Below, piece after piece: positions 35,875 through 44,721 of a stretch of 64,000 nt of DNA (position 1 is its first letter; each line of letters opens with the position of its first letter). The DNA comes from Neiella holothuriorum (GTDB lineage: Bacteria; Pseudomonadota; Gammaproteobacteria; Enterobacterales; Neiellaceae): the NCBI RefSeq assembly GCF_019457915.1, contig NZ_JAHZSS010000007.1, positions 62,001 through 126,000 of the forward strand. The letters are read 5' to 3'. The notes below the pieces were generated by a model. The model saw nothing but the letters and a program-made list of their open reading frames with translations. It was not told the DNA's origin and searched no databases. The position numbers and the translations under genes are program-made.

Positions 35875-37740
35875 TTAATAACCCTCAATGTCACCAAGAT
35901 CATCATCGGATAAACTCGAAAGCTCCTCTCGGGGAACCACAGTCTTGTTCATGGGTTTGGAGATGATGGTTGTTGGCCCATCACTGCCAACATCACGGAT
36001 TTTGGCTAGCTTGGATGTGTGCCCGGTTTTGATTCGTGACGTCTTTTTCTGTTGCAGTTGAGCGAGCCGGTCTGTTTCTTGTTGAAGTCGTTGCTCAAGA
36101 TAGAGTTGAGTATCAGCCAAACTCTCTTCATCAACCAAAGCCTGAGTATTCGTTCGGCGCACTTTTTGAATGACCTTGTGCTCAAAAAGAGATAGTCCTT
36201 TGGTGTAACCAGTGACATCTACAGCAGGAACTTTGATATAGCGCTCCTCTTGCTCCAGGTAGACATAAATCGCACCAATATCAGATGGGTCGGTCTTAGT
36301 TTTCACCTCAATGTAGCCGTTTGAAGCCGGCGTGTATTTTCGGTAGTTATTTAACTCATCCGACTGATAGCGCAGCCCATGTATATTGATGCCGTTTTGC
36401 CTAACAGTCCGCGTGCTAAGCACTCCCAACTCCACACGCAAACGGTCAGCATCTTGACGACTGTATGTAATTGGAGGCCACTCAGAGCTTTTCCAACTAT
36501 GGTAAGGAATTCCGCGGCCTCGAGCATCTGGCGACATGTGGTAATGATCGACAACCCATTTGTGAACAAGCTCCATAAACGTTGAGATTCGAATCACTGA
36601 CTCTTTTTTGGGGTCGTAATCTTCGAGCTGCGTAGGGTTGGTGAACGTTTTACCCGGCATTTCATTGATGAGCCCCTTGTTGAGTTGATCAAATAGTTTT
36701 TCAATGCCGGTTTTGCGCCAAGGTTTTGCTGCTTGGCTGTAGTGAATGTCAGTCACTAAGGGTTTAAGTGATTCTTCAAGGCTAGCACTCCAAAATTCAG
36801 CGCCATTATCAACAATTAAGTAATCAATTTTACCGCAGCAAGGCCACTCATTTTTTATTGACGGATATTTTTTTCGCAGCCACGACTTATCAAGCAAGGT
36901 ATTGAGCAGAGCTTTCCGGACTGAGTCATAACTAGGCTCTCTGAAATTAACGCTCAGACCAACAATACACTTACTGAAGCGATCATAGAGCATCGTCAGG
37001 TAAGGCCGTCCGAGAGAAACATCCAGCTCATCATCAATAAGAATTACAGGAACTGGAGTATGGTCAATTTCAACGTACTCCATTGGTTTAGTTGCAGGAA
37101 TTTGCTGGCCAACGGTTCTAAACTCTCGATCCGCATAACGCTTACCAAACCTTGCTACAGCAACATCATACGGAGGAAGACTATTCACCCGCTGGTAAAA
37201 CGCACGTTGGCTAAGAGGTTTGACTTTCCCCTCAACAATCGAGCGGTTTTCAATTATGACTCGACTCTTGTAATAACGGTAAGTCGCAGCAATAGAGACT
37301 CTTTCTTTGGTCAGGTACTTCTTTTCAATTGCCTCATCAACCAGCCATTGTGAATCGCGCACCATTTGACGGCATCCCTTGGAGCGATGCTTGGGGACTA
37401 GTGAATCAACTGATTTACCTGATTCAAAGTAAAGCTTTTTCCAATTCACAAGCGTTCGCCAACTTGGTGGAGATACCTCCAATTGCTCTTCAATAAGCTC
37501 TAATACTGGTTTGATATTTTTTTCGGTCCAGCCTCCTTCAAGACGCTTTGCGACAAATTGAATGATTTTCTGCCTCCGCATGGCTTCCTGTTGCAGACTT
37601 GGGGAAACTGAATCAAAGGCAGGTTCAGTAAGCTGAGGAGGTGGGGCGATATCATTCGATGTTAACTCTGGTTGCGCATCAAATTGCTGTTCGCTGGCTT
37701 CCATCTCGTCAATGAAGCCAAACATACTGCCATCGCCCAT
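35875..37740 (-). CDS. tnsB: TnsB DDE transposase
   Basis: The 621-aa protein has N-terminal DNA-binding helical domains (about residues 50-200) and an RNase H-fold catalytic core with Asp in VEIDHTPVP (about 222), Asp in IVDNGAEF (about 312) and Glu in GIEKLFDQL (about 347). The C-terminal tail (VVPREELSSLSDDDLGDIEGY, last 20 residues acidic) is the part that contacts TnsC in this family. It cuts and joins the 3' ends and binds the end repeats. It follows tnsA by 6 bp. Confidence 0.94.
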   Translation of the reverse strand: MGDGSMFGFIDEMEASEQQFDAQPELTSNDIAPPPQLTEPAFDSVSPSLQQEAMRRQKIIQFVAKRLEGGWTEKNIKPVLELIEEQLEVSPPSWRTLVNWKKLYFESGKSVDSLVPKHRSKGCRQMVRDSQWLVDEAIEKKYLTKERVSIAATYRYYKSRVIIENRSIVEGKVKPLSQRAFYQRVNSLPPYDVAVARFGKRYADREFRTVGQQIPATKPMEYVEIDHTPVPVILIDDELDVSLGRPYLTMLYDRFSKCIVGLSVNFREPSYDSVRKALLNTLLDKSWLRKKYPSIKNEWPCCGKIDYLIVDNGAEFWSASLEESLKPLVTDIHYSQAAKPWRKTGIEKLFDQLNKGLINEMPGKTFTNPTQLEDYDPKKESVIRISTFMELVHKWVVDHYHMSPDARGRGIPYHSWKSSEWPPITYSRQDADRLRVELGVLSTRTVRQNGINIHGLRYQSDELNNYRKYTPASNGYIEVKTKTDPSDIGAIYVYLEQEERYIKVPAVDVTGYTKGLSLFEHKVIQKVRRTNTQALVDEESLADTQLYLEQRLQQETDRLAQLQQKKTSRIKTGHTSKLAKIRDVGSDGPTTIISKPMNKTVVPREELSSLSDDDLGDIEGY

Positions 37741-37746
37741 ATCAAC

Positions 37747-38370
37747 TTAACTCCACACGACGCTATCTAAGCCGAACGCAGTGTTGCGAACGTTGGTTTT
37801 TAGTGTGCCGTTAGAAATCCATGACAATGCTGAAATTAGTGTTTCGCGTTCAGAAGTACCTAGAGATAGTGCAACGTCCAACAAGGTCACTTGCTGGTGT
37901 TTTTGCACAAACTTTAATACCGCTTTTTGTAGCGCAGTTATTGTTTGAAGGCCTGAGTAGCGGTGCAACAACTTAAGGTTGCCAATAACAGGGTCTAAGC
38001 GGATCTGTTTCTCAGTAACGAGAATCAAGCGCTTGCCATACTCACTTAGCGAAATACGCTGTTTTTCGGCAAATCTCGCACGAAAATCAGGCTTGAGGAT
38101 CTGACTTGAATGTTTCACCTCAAAGAAAGCAGCTTCAGAGTTGCCATCTTCCACAAGAAAATCTGGCGTATAGCGACAAAGGCGGTTGTTGAAGCGGTAT
38201 TTGAATCCGTCGGGCTGCGACTGGTAGGAGGCTACCTCAGGGTCGTATTCAAGGTGGAAGCAAAAATCAAATTCGAGGATTGATAGAGTGCGCACAACAG
38301 CATCATTCTTCAAGCTCATGAACTTGCAGATGTTGTGGACATGAGAGGATTTTTTGGTTTGGTCGTACAT
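37747..38370 (-). CDS. tnsA: TnsA endonuclease
   Basis: The predicted protein is 207 aa, starting at the ATG at 38370. The longer frame to 38505 would run through the transposon end into ffs and is not credible. The nuclease core is visible: YTPDFLVED (Asp, about residue 68) and FFEVKHS (Glu-x-Lys, about 84), with an upstream Glu/Asp block (EFDFCFHLEYDPE). It cuts the 5' ends, so the element moves by cut-and-paste. It is the first gene of tnsABC, 109 bp from the element tip. Confidence 0.93.
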   Translation of the reverse strand: MYDQTKKSSHVHNICKFMSLKNDAVVRTLSILEFDFCFHLEYDPEVASYQSQPDGFKYRFNNRLCRYTPDFLVEDGNSEAAFFEVKHSSQILKPDFRARFAEKQRISLSEYGKRLILVTEKQIRLDPVIGNLKLLHRYSGLQTITALQKAVLKFVQKHQQVTLLDVALSLGTSERETLISALSWISNGTLKTNVRNTAFGLDSVVWS

Positions 38371-38381
38371 GCTTAGGCCAC

Positions 38382-38409
38382 CGTTTTGTTGTAAACCTAC
38401 AACAAAACG
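38382..38409 (-). promoter_or_regulatory. Perfect dyad in the tnsA promoter region
   Basis: CGTTTTGTTGTA (38382-38393) and TACAACAAAACG (38398-38409) form a perfect 12-bp inverted repeat with a 4-bp centre, 12 bp before the tnsA ATG. It differs from the CTTAG-N5-CTAAG operators, so another protein should bind it, possibly TnsB/TnsA or a host factor. Confidence 0.75.
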
Positions 38410-38479
38410 TAGTCTATGCAGACTTAGTGTGCAAATTTGCAAACTTCTTTGCAATTTATGCAATCTTTTGATGCAAACA
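38410..38479 (-). mobile_element. Right end of the Tn7-like element with TnsB-site-like repeats
   Basis: Read inward on the minus strand, the tip is TGTTTGCATCAAAAGATTGC. TTGCA or TGCA recurs about six times in the first 65 bp. The TGT tip and dense repeats fit Tn7-like ends, where TnsB binds several sites. The tip lies 5 bp from the ffs 3' end. Exact binding sites cannot be set without the left end. Confidence 0.8.
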
Positions 38480-38484
38480 TCAAG
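38480..38484. repeat. Predicted 5-bp target-site duplication TCAAG
   Basis: These 5 bp lie between the transposon tip and the ffs 3' end. Tn7-like insertion duplicates 5 bp, so the same TCAAG should flank the left end outside the window. Confidence 0.6.
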
Positions 38485-38597
38485 GGTGGCGGTCCCACCA
38501 GCCACATCCCGGCACTCGAGTCACTTGCTGTGGCTGCTTCCTTCCGGATCTGACCAGGTTCACAAGCTATCAATGCGAGAGGACCCGAGGGACCACC
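38485..38597 (-). ncRNA. ffs: 4.5S RNA of the signal recognition particle
   Basis: The minus strand carries the conserved core GGTCAGATCCGGAAGGAAGC followed by AGCC, flanked by pairing arms GGTGGTCCC (5' end) and GGGACCGCCACC (3' end). The length is 113 nt, as for bacterial 4.5S RNA. It binds Ffh for co-translational membrane targeting. It is intact despite the transposon 5 bp from its 3' end. Its native downstream terminator has been displaced. Confidence 0.96.
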
Positions 38598-38613
38598 ATA
38601 AAAGCGGCGAGCA

Positions 38614-38642
38614 TTATTACTTAATCACCGCTTTGGTTGCAA
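38614..38642 (-). promoter_or_regulatory. Putative sigma-70 promoter of ffs
   Basis: TTGCAA (38637-38642) and TAATAA (38614-38619) are 17 bp apart on the minus strand, placing the start about 10 nt before the mature 5' end, which would leave a short leader to be trimmed. Confidence 0.55.
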
Positions 38643-38651
38643 GGGGATTTA

Positions 38652-40523
38652 TTAGTTCTTATCGTCCTTATTACCGCCTAAAAATCCGCCAAGCTTATCT
38701 GACAATTTTTTCAGGCCTTTTTCTTTCTCTTGTTCAAGCTTCTCTTCGTACTCACCTTTCAATGCGGCACTCATGTCAATGCCATAATCGAGATCATCTA
38801 ATGGCCCGCTAACTTTCAGGGGCACGGTCAAACCAGCCAAATCATCTGACTCAGAACCGCCCTGACCTTTTGACGTCGCTACCATTTCAACACTCGCAGC
38901 ATAATCAAGCGTGCTGGCCACAACGTCCATATCGCCTTTACCATCGACACGAAGCAGCGGAGAAGCGAGTTTTAGGTCCGGATTATTAACCACACCTTTG
39001 GCTAGAGAGAAGCTACCGGTCAATGCAGAAAAATCGGTTTTCTTCACCTCTTCGCTCGCCTTCTCACCTTTCAGCATGGCTTTGGCCGAGCGAATCATCT
39101 GGGCAATATTTACGCCTTCTAGGGCGCCGTCTTTAAACGCAAAATTACCGTTACCGGTGCTCGCCGTTTTTAATTTATTAGTCGATAAACCAGTGCCGCG
39201 AATATCCATATCAAAATTGGCGTTGCCTGACACCATCGTGAGCTCGGCCAAGTCAGTTAGCAGTGGCAAAGCTTGCACCGAGTTCAATTTGAACTCACTT
39301 CGATATGAACCCACAGGCTGCTGAGCATTTAAAACCGCTCTGGCATCGGCTGTGCCATCGTATAAATCAAGGTGAATTGGGTTCGCATCCAACACACCAT
39401 CTTTTAGGTTGGCGTGTAGTTTTACGTTGGTCACCGTCAGGCCGGCAACAAGCACTTTATTAAAGCTCAAGTCACCATCAAAATTGACACTTTTTAAAGC
39501 GCTTAAATCTGGTTCCGCGTCCGGATCACCCGGTGTTTTTTTCGCTTCCTCTGGCGATTCGCCATTGCTTACCGGTGTAAACTCATCCACATTCAAGGTA
39601 TCAAATGCCAATGCCATTTGAATGTCCGGCACCGCTTGTTGTTGGAACTTGAACCAGCCACTGCCCGTCAAGCTGCCCACTTCAATTTGAATGTCTTTCA
39701 AGTCCACGCTAGGGCCAGCTAAATCAATCAGCCCATGACCGCTAATTTTCTTGTTGAGTTCGCCATTTGGAATCGACGGCCCTTTGATGTCGGCTTGTAA
39801 CGCCAGTTCATGCAGCTCGATGAGATCAAATGCCTCAGCAATGGTAATTGCGGACTCGATGGCAATAGAAATGTCGGTGTCATCACTTTTAACTTCAGCC
39901 ATCAATGCCGCTTCAGAACGCTCACCAGGCACGAATTGGTTCAATTTGAAGTAGTTCAACGTCACTTGCTGCTGTGACATTGTTTGCTGGTTATCAACTG
40001 CCAACGAAATGTTAGTGATGGCAATAGCGCCTAGCTTCACACTCGCTAAGCTGCCTTTTGACGAGGAGCTATCGGCTGGCTGCGTCTCAACAGGCTTATC
40101 GGCACTGCTGGCTGAGGTTAAATCGGCCAAGTTGTCGGTACCATCCGGCAAAGTGGTGAGTTTTACGCTCAGTTCATCCACCGCAATGTGGCTGACTTCT
40201 AAATTACCGCCAATAAGCGGCAACAAGGCAACTGACACATCTAACTTTTTCAGCGAGGCCATAATGGGCTCGGCAAAACCGGCAGGGTTTGAAAAGGTTA
40301 CATCAGCCAAGCCGAGGCCAAAGTTAGGAAATAAATTCCAACCGATATCGCCAGCAATCACTAAGTCGCGGCCAGTAGCATCTTTCACCGCGCCACTAAT
40401 TTCATCTTTGTAATCATTCGGGTCAAATACTGCGGTAAACACAACGACAGCTAGCACCAGCGCTGCGACTACACCAGCAACGATATACAAGAGTTTTTTC
40501 ACGAATCTATCCTTTTTTGTCAA
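38652..40523 (-). CDS. AsmA-family envelope protein
   Basis: The 623-aa protein has an N-terminal membrane anchor (LLYIVAGVVAALVLAVVVF) and the AsmA start FDPNDYKDEISGAVKDATGR, followed by beta-rich repeats and the conserved C-terminal AsmA block (ANFDMDIRGTGLSTNKL ... LDYGIDMSAALKGEYE). AsmA-like proteins span the periplasm and move phospholipid towards the outer membrane or affect its assembly. The first chromosomal gene beyond ffs, same strand, 54 bp upstream of it. Confidence 0.85.
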   Translation of the reverse strand: MTKKDRFVKKLLYIVAGVVAALVLAVVVFTAVFDPNDYKDEISGAVKDATGRDLVIAGDIGWNLFPNFGLGLADVTFSNPAGFAEPIMASLKKLDVSVALLPLIGGNLEVSHIAVDELSVKLTTLPDGTDNLADLTSASSADKPVETQPADSSSSKGSLASVKLGAIAITNISLAVDNQQTMSQQQVTLNYFKLNQFVPGERSEAALMAEVKSDDTDISIAIESAITIAEAFDLIELHELALQADIKGPSIPNGELNKKISGHGLIDLAGPSVDLKDIQIEVGSLTGSGWFKFQQQAVPDIQMALAFDTLNVDEFTPVSNGESPEEAKKTPGDPDAEPDLSALKSVNFDGDLSFNKVLVAGLTVTNVKLHANLKDGVLDANPIHLDLYDGTADARAVLNAQQPVGSYRSEFKLNSVQALPLLTDLAELTMVSGNANFDMDIRGTGLSTNKLKTASTGNGNFAFKDGALEGVNIAQMIRSAKAMLKGEKASEEVKKTDFSALTGSFSLAKGVVNNPDLKLASPLLRVDGKGDMDVVASTLDYAASVEMVATSKGQGGSESDDLAGLTVPLKVSGPLDDLDYGIDMSAALKGEYEEKLEQEKEKGLKKLSDKLGGFLGGNKDDKN

Positions 40524-40614
40524 CGACTCATCATAATCCTAATAGGATAGTTGCATTTAACCCTAACTCATTGTCAAATTTGTTATAAATCTAAGAAAAT
40601 TTTTGAGATTGAAA

Positions 40615-40947
40615 ATGTTTTTACGTGAAATTCGATGCCGATTGCTTATCGCCAGCGCACTGCTAGCCGTTGGCAATTATGCCTATGCCGTTGAAACGGA
40701 TAGTGAACAGGTTTGCCAACGTCAAATTGATCGCTTTGTTGGCATGCAAAATCACGTCAAACAACTTGGTGACAACAGCGTGCCAGCTATGTCGGTGGGC
40801 TTAACGCCTGCTCAAATTGACGCCATTACCGAACAATTCGGCGCTTGCTCGGCTTGGCAACGTTTAGTGGCGAGCCTGCAACAACAACATGGCACCGTGT
40901 TGGATAAAACCGAACAAAAAACCGGCTTACCCTCCCCCAAGCGATAA
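40615..40947 (+). CDS. Hypothetical periplasmic protein, 110 aa
   Basis: The frame opens at a TTG at 40603, but the ATG at 40615 gives a good signal peptide (MFLREIRCRLLIASALLAVG ... AYA) and is preferred. The mature part has two Cys (EQVCQRQ, FGACSAW) that may pair. I do not recognise the family. It ends before a strong bidirectional terminator and is divergent from the AsmA gene. Confidence 0.6.
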   Translation: MFLREIRCRLLIASALLAVGNYAYAVETDSEQVCQRQIDRFVGMQNHVKQLGDNSVPAMSVGLTPAQIDAITEQFGACSAWQRLVASLQQQHGTVLDKTEQKTGLPSPKR

Positions 40948-40958
40948 ATGTCAGCCAT

Positions 40959-40990
40959 AAAAAAACCGGCCAATCAGCCGGTTTTTTTTA
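40959..40990. terminator. Bidirectional intrinsic terminator
   Basis: ACCGGC (40965-40970), loop CAATCA, GCCGGT (40977-40982) is flanked by A run and T run on both sides. It separates the plus-strand hypothetical gene from the convergent DAHP synthase gene. Confidence 0.9.
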
Positions 40991-41009
40991 TGGTCAGCCG
41001 CACATTTGA

Positions 41010-42368
41010 CTATGCACTAGCGGCACGCGCTTGCTTAATGTGCTCGGCAATCAAGAATGCCAGCTCTAACGCTTGGTCTGCGTTCAATCGAGGATCGCAG
41101 TGGGTGTGATAGCGCTCAGCTAAGTCGTGCTCAGTAATTTCAAACGCACCACCAACACACTCGGTGACATCGCGGCCGGTCATTTCAAAATGAACGCCAC
41201 CAGCGTAAGTACCTTCTGAGCCATGGATCTCAAAGAACTGAGTCACTTCGCGCAAAATCGAATTCACTGAGCGAGTTTTATAACCCGTATCAGCCTTGAT
41301 GGTATTGCCGTGCATCGGATCACAGCTCCAAACCACGTTGTAGCCTTCCTTCTCTACGGTGCGAATAATTTGTGGCAAATGATCAGCAACGTTATCGGCA
41401 CCCATGCGAACAATGAGATTTAAGCGACCCGCTTCATTATTTGGGTTTAGGGTATCGACTAAGGTGCGCAAATCATCCATTTGGGTTGTTGGACCAACTT
41501 TCAGGCCAATTGGATTATGAACACCTCGACAGAACTCCACATGAGCACCATCAGGTTGACGCGTGCGATCGCCAATCCACAGCATATGCGAGGCACAGTC
41601 GTACCAGTCGCCAGTTAAGGTGTCACAGCGAGTCAGTGCTTGTTCATATGGCAACAACAAGGCTTCATGGGATGTATACAGCGTGGTTTCATGAAGCTGC
41701 GGCGTATTTTGCGACGTCAGGCCACACGCATTCATGAACGCCAACGTTTCATCGATACGATTTGCTAGTACCTGATAGCGCTCGCCGAGCGGGCTTTTGG
41801 CAACGAAGTCCAAGTTCCATTTATGAACTTGATGGAGATCCGCTAAGCCACCTTGAGCAAATGCACGTAGCAGGTTGAGCGTTGATGTGGCTTGGTTATA
41901 AGCCATCATCATACGTTCAGGATCGGGCACGCGGCTCGACTCAGTAAAAGCGATGTCATTAATGATGTCACCGCGGTAAGACGGCAAGCTAACACCATCA
42001 ATGGTTTCCATATCGGCAGAGCGAGGCTTGGCGAATTGACCAGCAATACGGCCAATCTTGACCACCGGGCACTGGCCCGCAAAGGTCAAAGCAACGGCCA
42101 TTTGCAGCATGACTTTAAAGGTATCGCGGATATGACCCGTTCGAAATTCAGCAAAACTCTCAGCACAATCGCCGCCTTGAAGCAAAAACGCTTCACCACG
42201 AGAAACTCGCGCCAAATCAGCTTTTAGCGCTCTTGCTTCGCCCGCGAAAACTAGCGGCGGCTGCTGGGCAAGGTGTTGTTCGACGGCGTGTAATTTTGCT
42301 GCATCAGGATATGTTGGCAGCTGCTTTACTGGCTTTGAGCGCCAGCTATCCGGGCTCCAGGGAGTCAT
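41010..42368 (-). CDS. Class II 3-deoxy-7-phosphoheptulonate synthase
   Basis: The 452-aa protein has the class II (plant/actinobacterial type) pattern: [12 protein letters not shown] near residue 80, [21 protein letters not shown] and the metal-binding ECVGG. It joins phosphoenolpyruvate and erythrose 4-phosphate, the first step of the shikimate pathway. Most enteric bacteria use class I enzymes, so this helps place the host among other gammaproteobacteria. The gene is single and ends at a bidirectional terminator. Confidence 0.93.
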   Translation of the reverse strand: MTPWSPDSWRSKPVKQLPTYPDAAKLHAVEQHLAQQPPLVFAGEARALKADLARVSRGEAFLLQGGDCAESFAEFRTGHIRDTFKVMLQMAVALTFAGQCPVVKIGRIAGQFAKPRSADMETIDGVSLPSYRGDIINDIAFTESSRVPDPERMMMAYNQATSTLNLLRAFAQGGLADLHQVHKWNLDFVAKSPLGERYQVLANRIDETLAFMNACGLTSQNTPQLHETTLYTSHEALLLPYEQALTRCDTLTGDWYDCASHMLWIGDRTRQPDGAHVEFCRGVHNPIGLKVGPTTQMDDLRTLVDTLNPNNEAGRLNLIVRMGADNVADHLPQIIRTVEKEGYNVVWSCDPMHGNTIKADTGYKTRSVNSILREVTQFFEIHGSEGTYAGGVHFEMTGRDVTECVGGAFEITEHDLAERYHTHCDPRLNADQALELAFLIAEHIKQARAASA

Positions 42369-42644
42369 TGTGGGTCACCAATTTATTATTAGGGATTGAG
42401 CATTATACGAATTCATTCGGCTACGTCAGCTTTAACAGCCCGCTATTTTGAATTTCTCCTTATTCCACCTCAATTGCTGTGCTTGGCTACTAATTATTTC
42501 TGCCAACATGAGCTGCCTTGGGCTCGTCCGGTTTCACGCCAACTAGATGCTTTCGTTCAGTTAGTACGTCCGTTAACCAAAGTGCATTAGTGCAATAGCT
42601 CTTGAAAATAACAAGGTATTAGAAGTGGCTCTCATAACGTTACA

Positions 42645-42671
42645 TAAAGCCCCGTTCAAACTTGCCGATAC
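42645..42671 (+). promoter_or_regulatory. Sigma-28 (FliA) promoter of the chemoreceptor gene
   Basis: TAAA (42645-42648), a 15-bp spacer and GCCGATAC (42664-42671) fit the flagellar sigma-28 consensus TAAA-N15-GCCGATAA except the last base. It is 66 bp before the ATG. The remaining 369-bp gap (42369-42737) holds the divergent DAHP synthase promoter side and nothing else I can name. Confidence 0.85.
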
Positions 42672-42737
42672 AACATAAGAATCTACGCTAAATTCAGCAT
42701 CCGATACTTTCTAACGGGTCAATCGATAGGGAAATTT

Positions 42738-44696
42738 ATGCGAAATAATCAACCTGTTACTCAGGTAGAACAGCGCTTTAAGAGCCAAGAAGATTTAGTT
42801 TCAATTACCGACCTTCAAGGAAAAATCCAGTACGTTAACGAAGCATTCATCGAAATTAGTGGGTTTACCAGCGAAGAGCTTATCGGCCAAGATCACAATA
42901 TCGTTCGCCACCCCGACATGCCTCCAGCGGCGTTTGCCGATTTATGGGGGACAGTGAAATCAGGTAAAGCATGGCGGGGCATGGTTAAAAACCGTTGCAA
43001 TAACGGTGACCACTATTGGGTAGATGCCTTTGTCACGCCCATTGTTCGTCAGGGCAAAACCATTGGCTATCAGTCCGTTCGTGCAGAGCCATCCCGAGCT
43101 CAAGTCGAACAAGCTAGCAAGCTCTACAGCGCGATGCGCAACAAGCCGCAAATGAAGTTACCACCAGCGCCTCTACGCGAGCGACTGTCCGTGGCATCAC
43201 TCAATACTTGGGGCAACTTACTGATCATTGCATTGTTCATTGCAGTCTGCATTTTTGCCGACAACGGATTGGCACAAACACTGGCGATCATTGGCCTTAT
43301 TGGCCAACTGATGCTGTGGTTATACAACCATAGCCAACTGTTAAAGCCACTAGCGCAAATTGCTCAGCACAATAAAGACATCGCAAGCGGCGATTTCACC
43401 AGCGAGATTTCGGTGCAAGGCAACCAAGAAATCATCACCATGCAGCAGTCAACCAAGATGGTGCAGGCTTGCTACAAAGCCATTTTTATGCAAGTTTCAG
43501 ACTCGCTAAAAACCATGATTGCGATTGCCGATGACTTATCTGCCTCCAGCCACGATGTGCTATCGCGGATGAAAAAACAGAATAATCATACGACTCAAAT
43601 TGCAACGGGCATGAGTCAAATGTCGGCAACCGTTGAAGACGTTACTCAAAATGTGAGTAACACATCGGAAACGACCAACGACATGTCGGACAAAGTGGTT
43701 GAAAGCGATCAAGTCGTTGCTGATGCGCTGTCGACCATGCAAGATTTCTCAGAGCAAATGGCCCACACCACCGAGCATATCAACAAGATCGCGCAGGAAA
43801 GTGAGCAAATCAGTTCCATTACCGACACCATTAGTGGCATCGCAGAGCAAACCAATCTATTGGCACTTAATGCCGCCATTGAAGCCGCTCGTGCCGGCGA
43901 GCAAGGCCGAGGTTTTGCGGTTGTTGCCGATGAAGTGCGTGGTTTGGCCGCTCGAACTCAAGATGCGACTCAAGAAATTAGGAATATGTTGGAGCATTTA
44001 TCCACCGAGATAAGTAATTCCGCATCGACCATCGAACAAAATAACAACGCGGCTCACTTAGCGCTCGATAAAGTATCAACGTCGCGCGAAAAGTTCAGGG
44101 ATATTGCAGAAGGCGTCGAGCGAATTAATCACATGAGCAGTGAAATTGCGACAGCCGTTAGTCAGCAGGCTGTGGTGACCAACGAAATGGCCGCGAGTAT
44201 CGAGACCATTAGTAACGAGAGTGCCGCAACTGAAAATGAAGGCGAAAAGCTACAGCGCAACGCCATGGAAATTAATCAATGCTCATTTGAGCTACAGGGT
44301 CAGCTAAACGAATTGGAATTGTCTAAATTCCAAATGCTCGACTTTAAGGCTGCCAAGCAAGCGCATTTGGCTTGGAAAACAAAGATACGCTCCTATTTAA
44401 ATGGTGATCACTCAGCACTGTCAAAAGATCAAGCCTGTTCACACCACCATTGTGCTCTTGGTAAATGGTATTACGGCGATGGTAAAAAACACTTTGGCCA
44501 ATTGCCCGAATTTAAGAGCATTGAAGAGCCGCATGCCACGCTTCACCGTACCATTAAACAAATTCTCGAGGCATCAGAACAACATGACGAGGATTTGGCT
44601 GAGCAGCTCTATACTTCAATTGAGCCTCTATCTAACACCATTGTGTCGCAATTAGACACGCTTGAAATTACCGCCAAGCGGATAGTGAAAAGTTAA
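42738..44696 (+). CDS. PAS-containing (Aer-like) chemoreceptor with C-terminal CZB domain
   Basis: The 652-aa protein has an N-terminal PAS domain (residues about 15-125, [20 protein letters not shown]), two membrane helices (about 155-192), a HAMP-like linker, the MCP signalling hairpin ([20 protein letters not shown], about 368-390) and a C-terminal CZB zinc domain (HLAWK about 542; [10 protein letters not shown] about 570; PHATLH). Such receptors sense redox or energy state from inside; CZB domains respond to hypochlorite or zinc. It is driven by a sigma-28 promoter and is next to cheV. Confidence 0.93.
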   Translation: MRNNQPVTQVEQRFKSQEDLVSITDLQGKIQYVNEAFIEISGFTSEELIGQDHNIVRHPDMPPAAFADLWGTVKSGKAWRGMVKNRCNNGDHYWVDAFVTPIVRQGKTIGYQSVRAEPSRAQVEQASKLYSAMRNKPQMKLPPAPLRERLSVASLNTWGNLLIIALFIAVCIFADNGLAQTLAIIGLIGQLMLWLYNHSQLLKPLAQIAQHNKDIASGDFTSEISVQGNQEIITMQQSTKMVQACYKAIFMQVSDSLKTMIAIADDLSASSHDVLSRMKKQNNHTTQIATGMSQMSATVEDVTQNVSNTSETTNDMSDKVVESDQVVADALSTMQDFSEQMAHTTEHINKIAQESEQISSITDTISGIAEQTNLLALNAAIEAARAGEQGRGFAVVADEVRGLAARTQDATQEIRNMLEHLSTEISNSASTIEQNNNAAHLALDKVSTSREKFRDIAEGVERINHMSSEIATAVSQQAVVTNEMAASIETISNESAATENEGEKLQRNAMEINQCSFELQGQLNELELSKFQMLDFKAAKQAHLAWKTKIRSYLNGDHSALSKDQACSHHHCALGKWYYGDGKKHFGQLPEFKSIEEPHATLHRTIKQILEASEQHDEDLAEQLYTSIEPLSNTIVSQLDTLEITAKRIVKS

Positions 44697-44721
44697 CCCA
44701 GCCCAAGCGTTAATTTAGACG

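Larger units (their letters stand above)
1..38479. mobile_element. Tn7-like type I-F3 CRISPR-associated transposon (left end outside window)
   Basis: The element carries tnsABC, tniQ, cas8/5-7-6, a short array without cas1, cas2 or cas3, and an ffs-matching guide, and it sits directly after ffs. At least 38.5 kb is inside the window. Cargo falls in two slots: metal resistance (1-22691) beyond the array and a defence-like block (28420-34372) between cas and tns genes. The metal genes are assigned to the element because no left end was seen between them and the array. Confidence 0.85.

Noticed and set aside
37747-38505. Longer tnsA reading frame starting at 38505
   Set aside because: It would cross the transposon tip and run into ffs; the ATG at 38370 is inside the element and begins the normal TnsA sequence.
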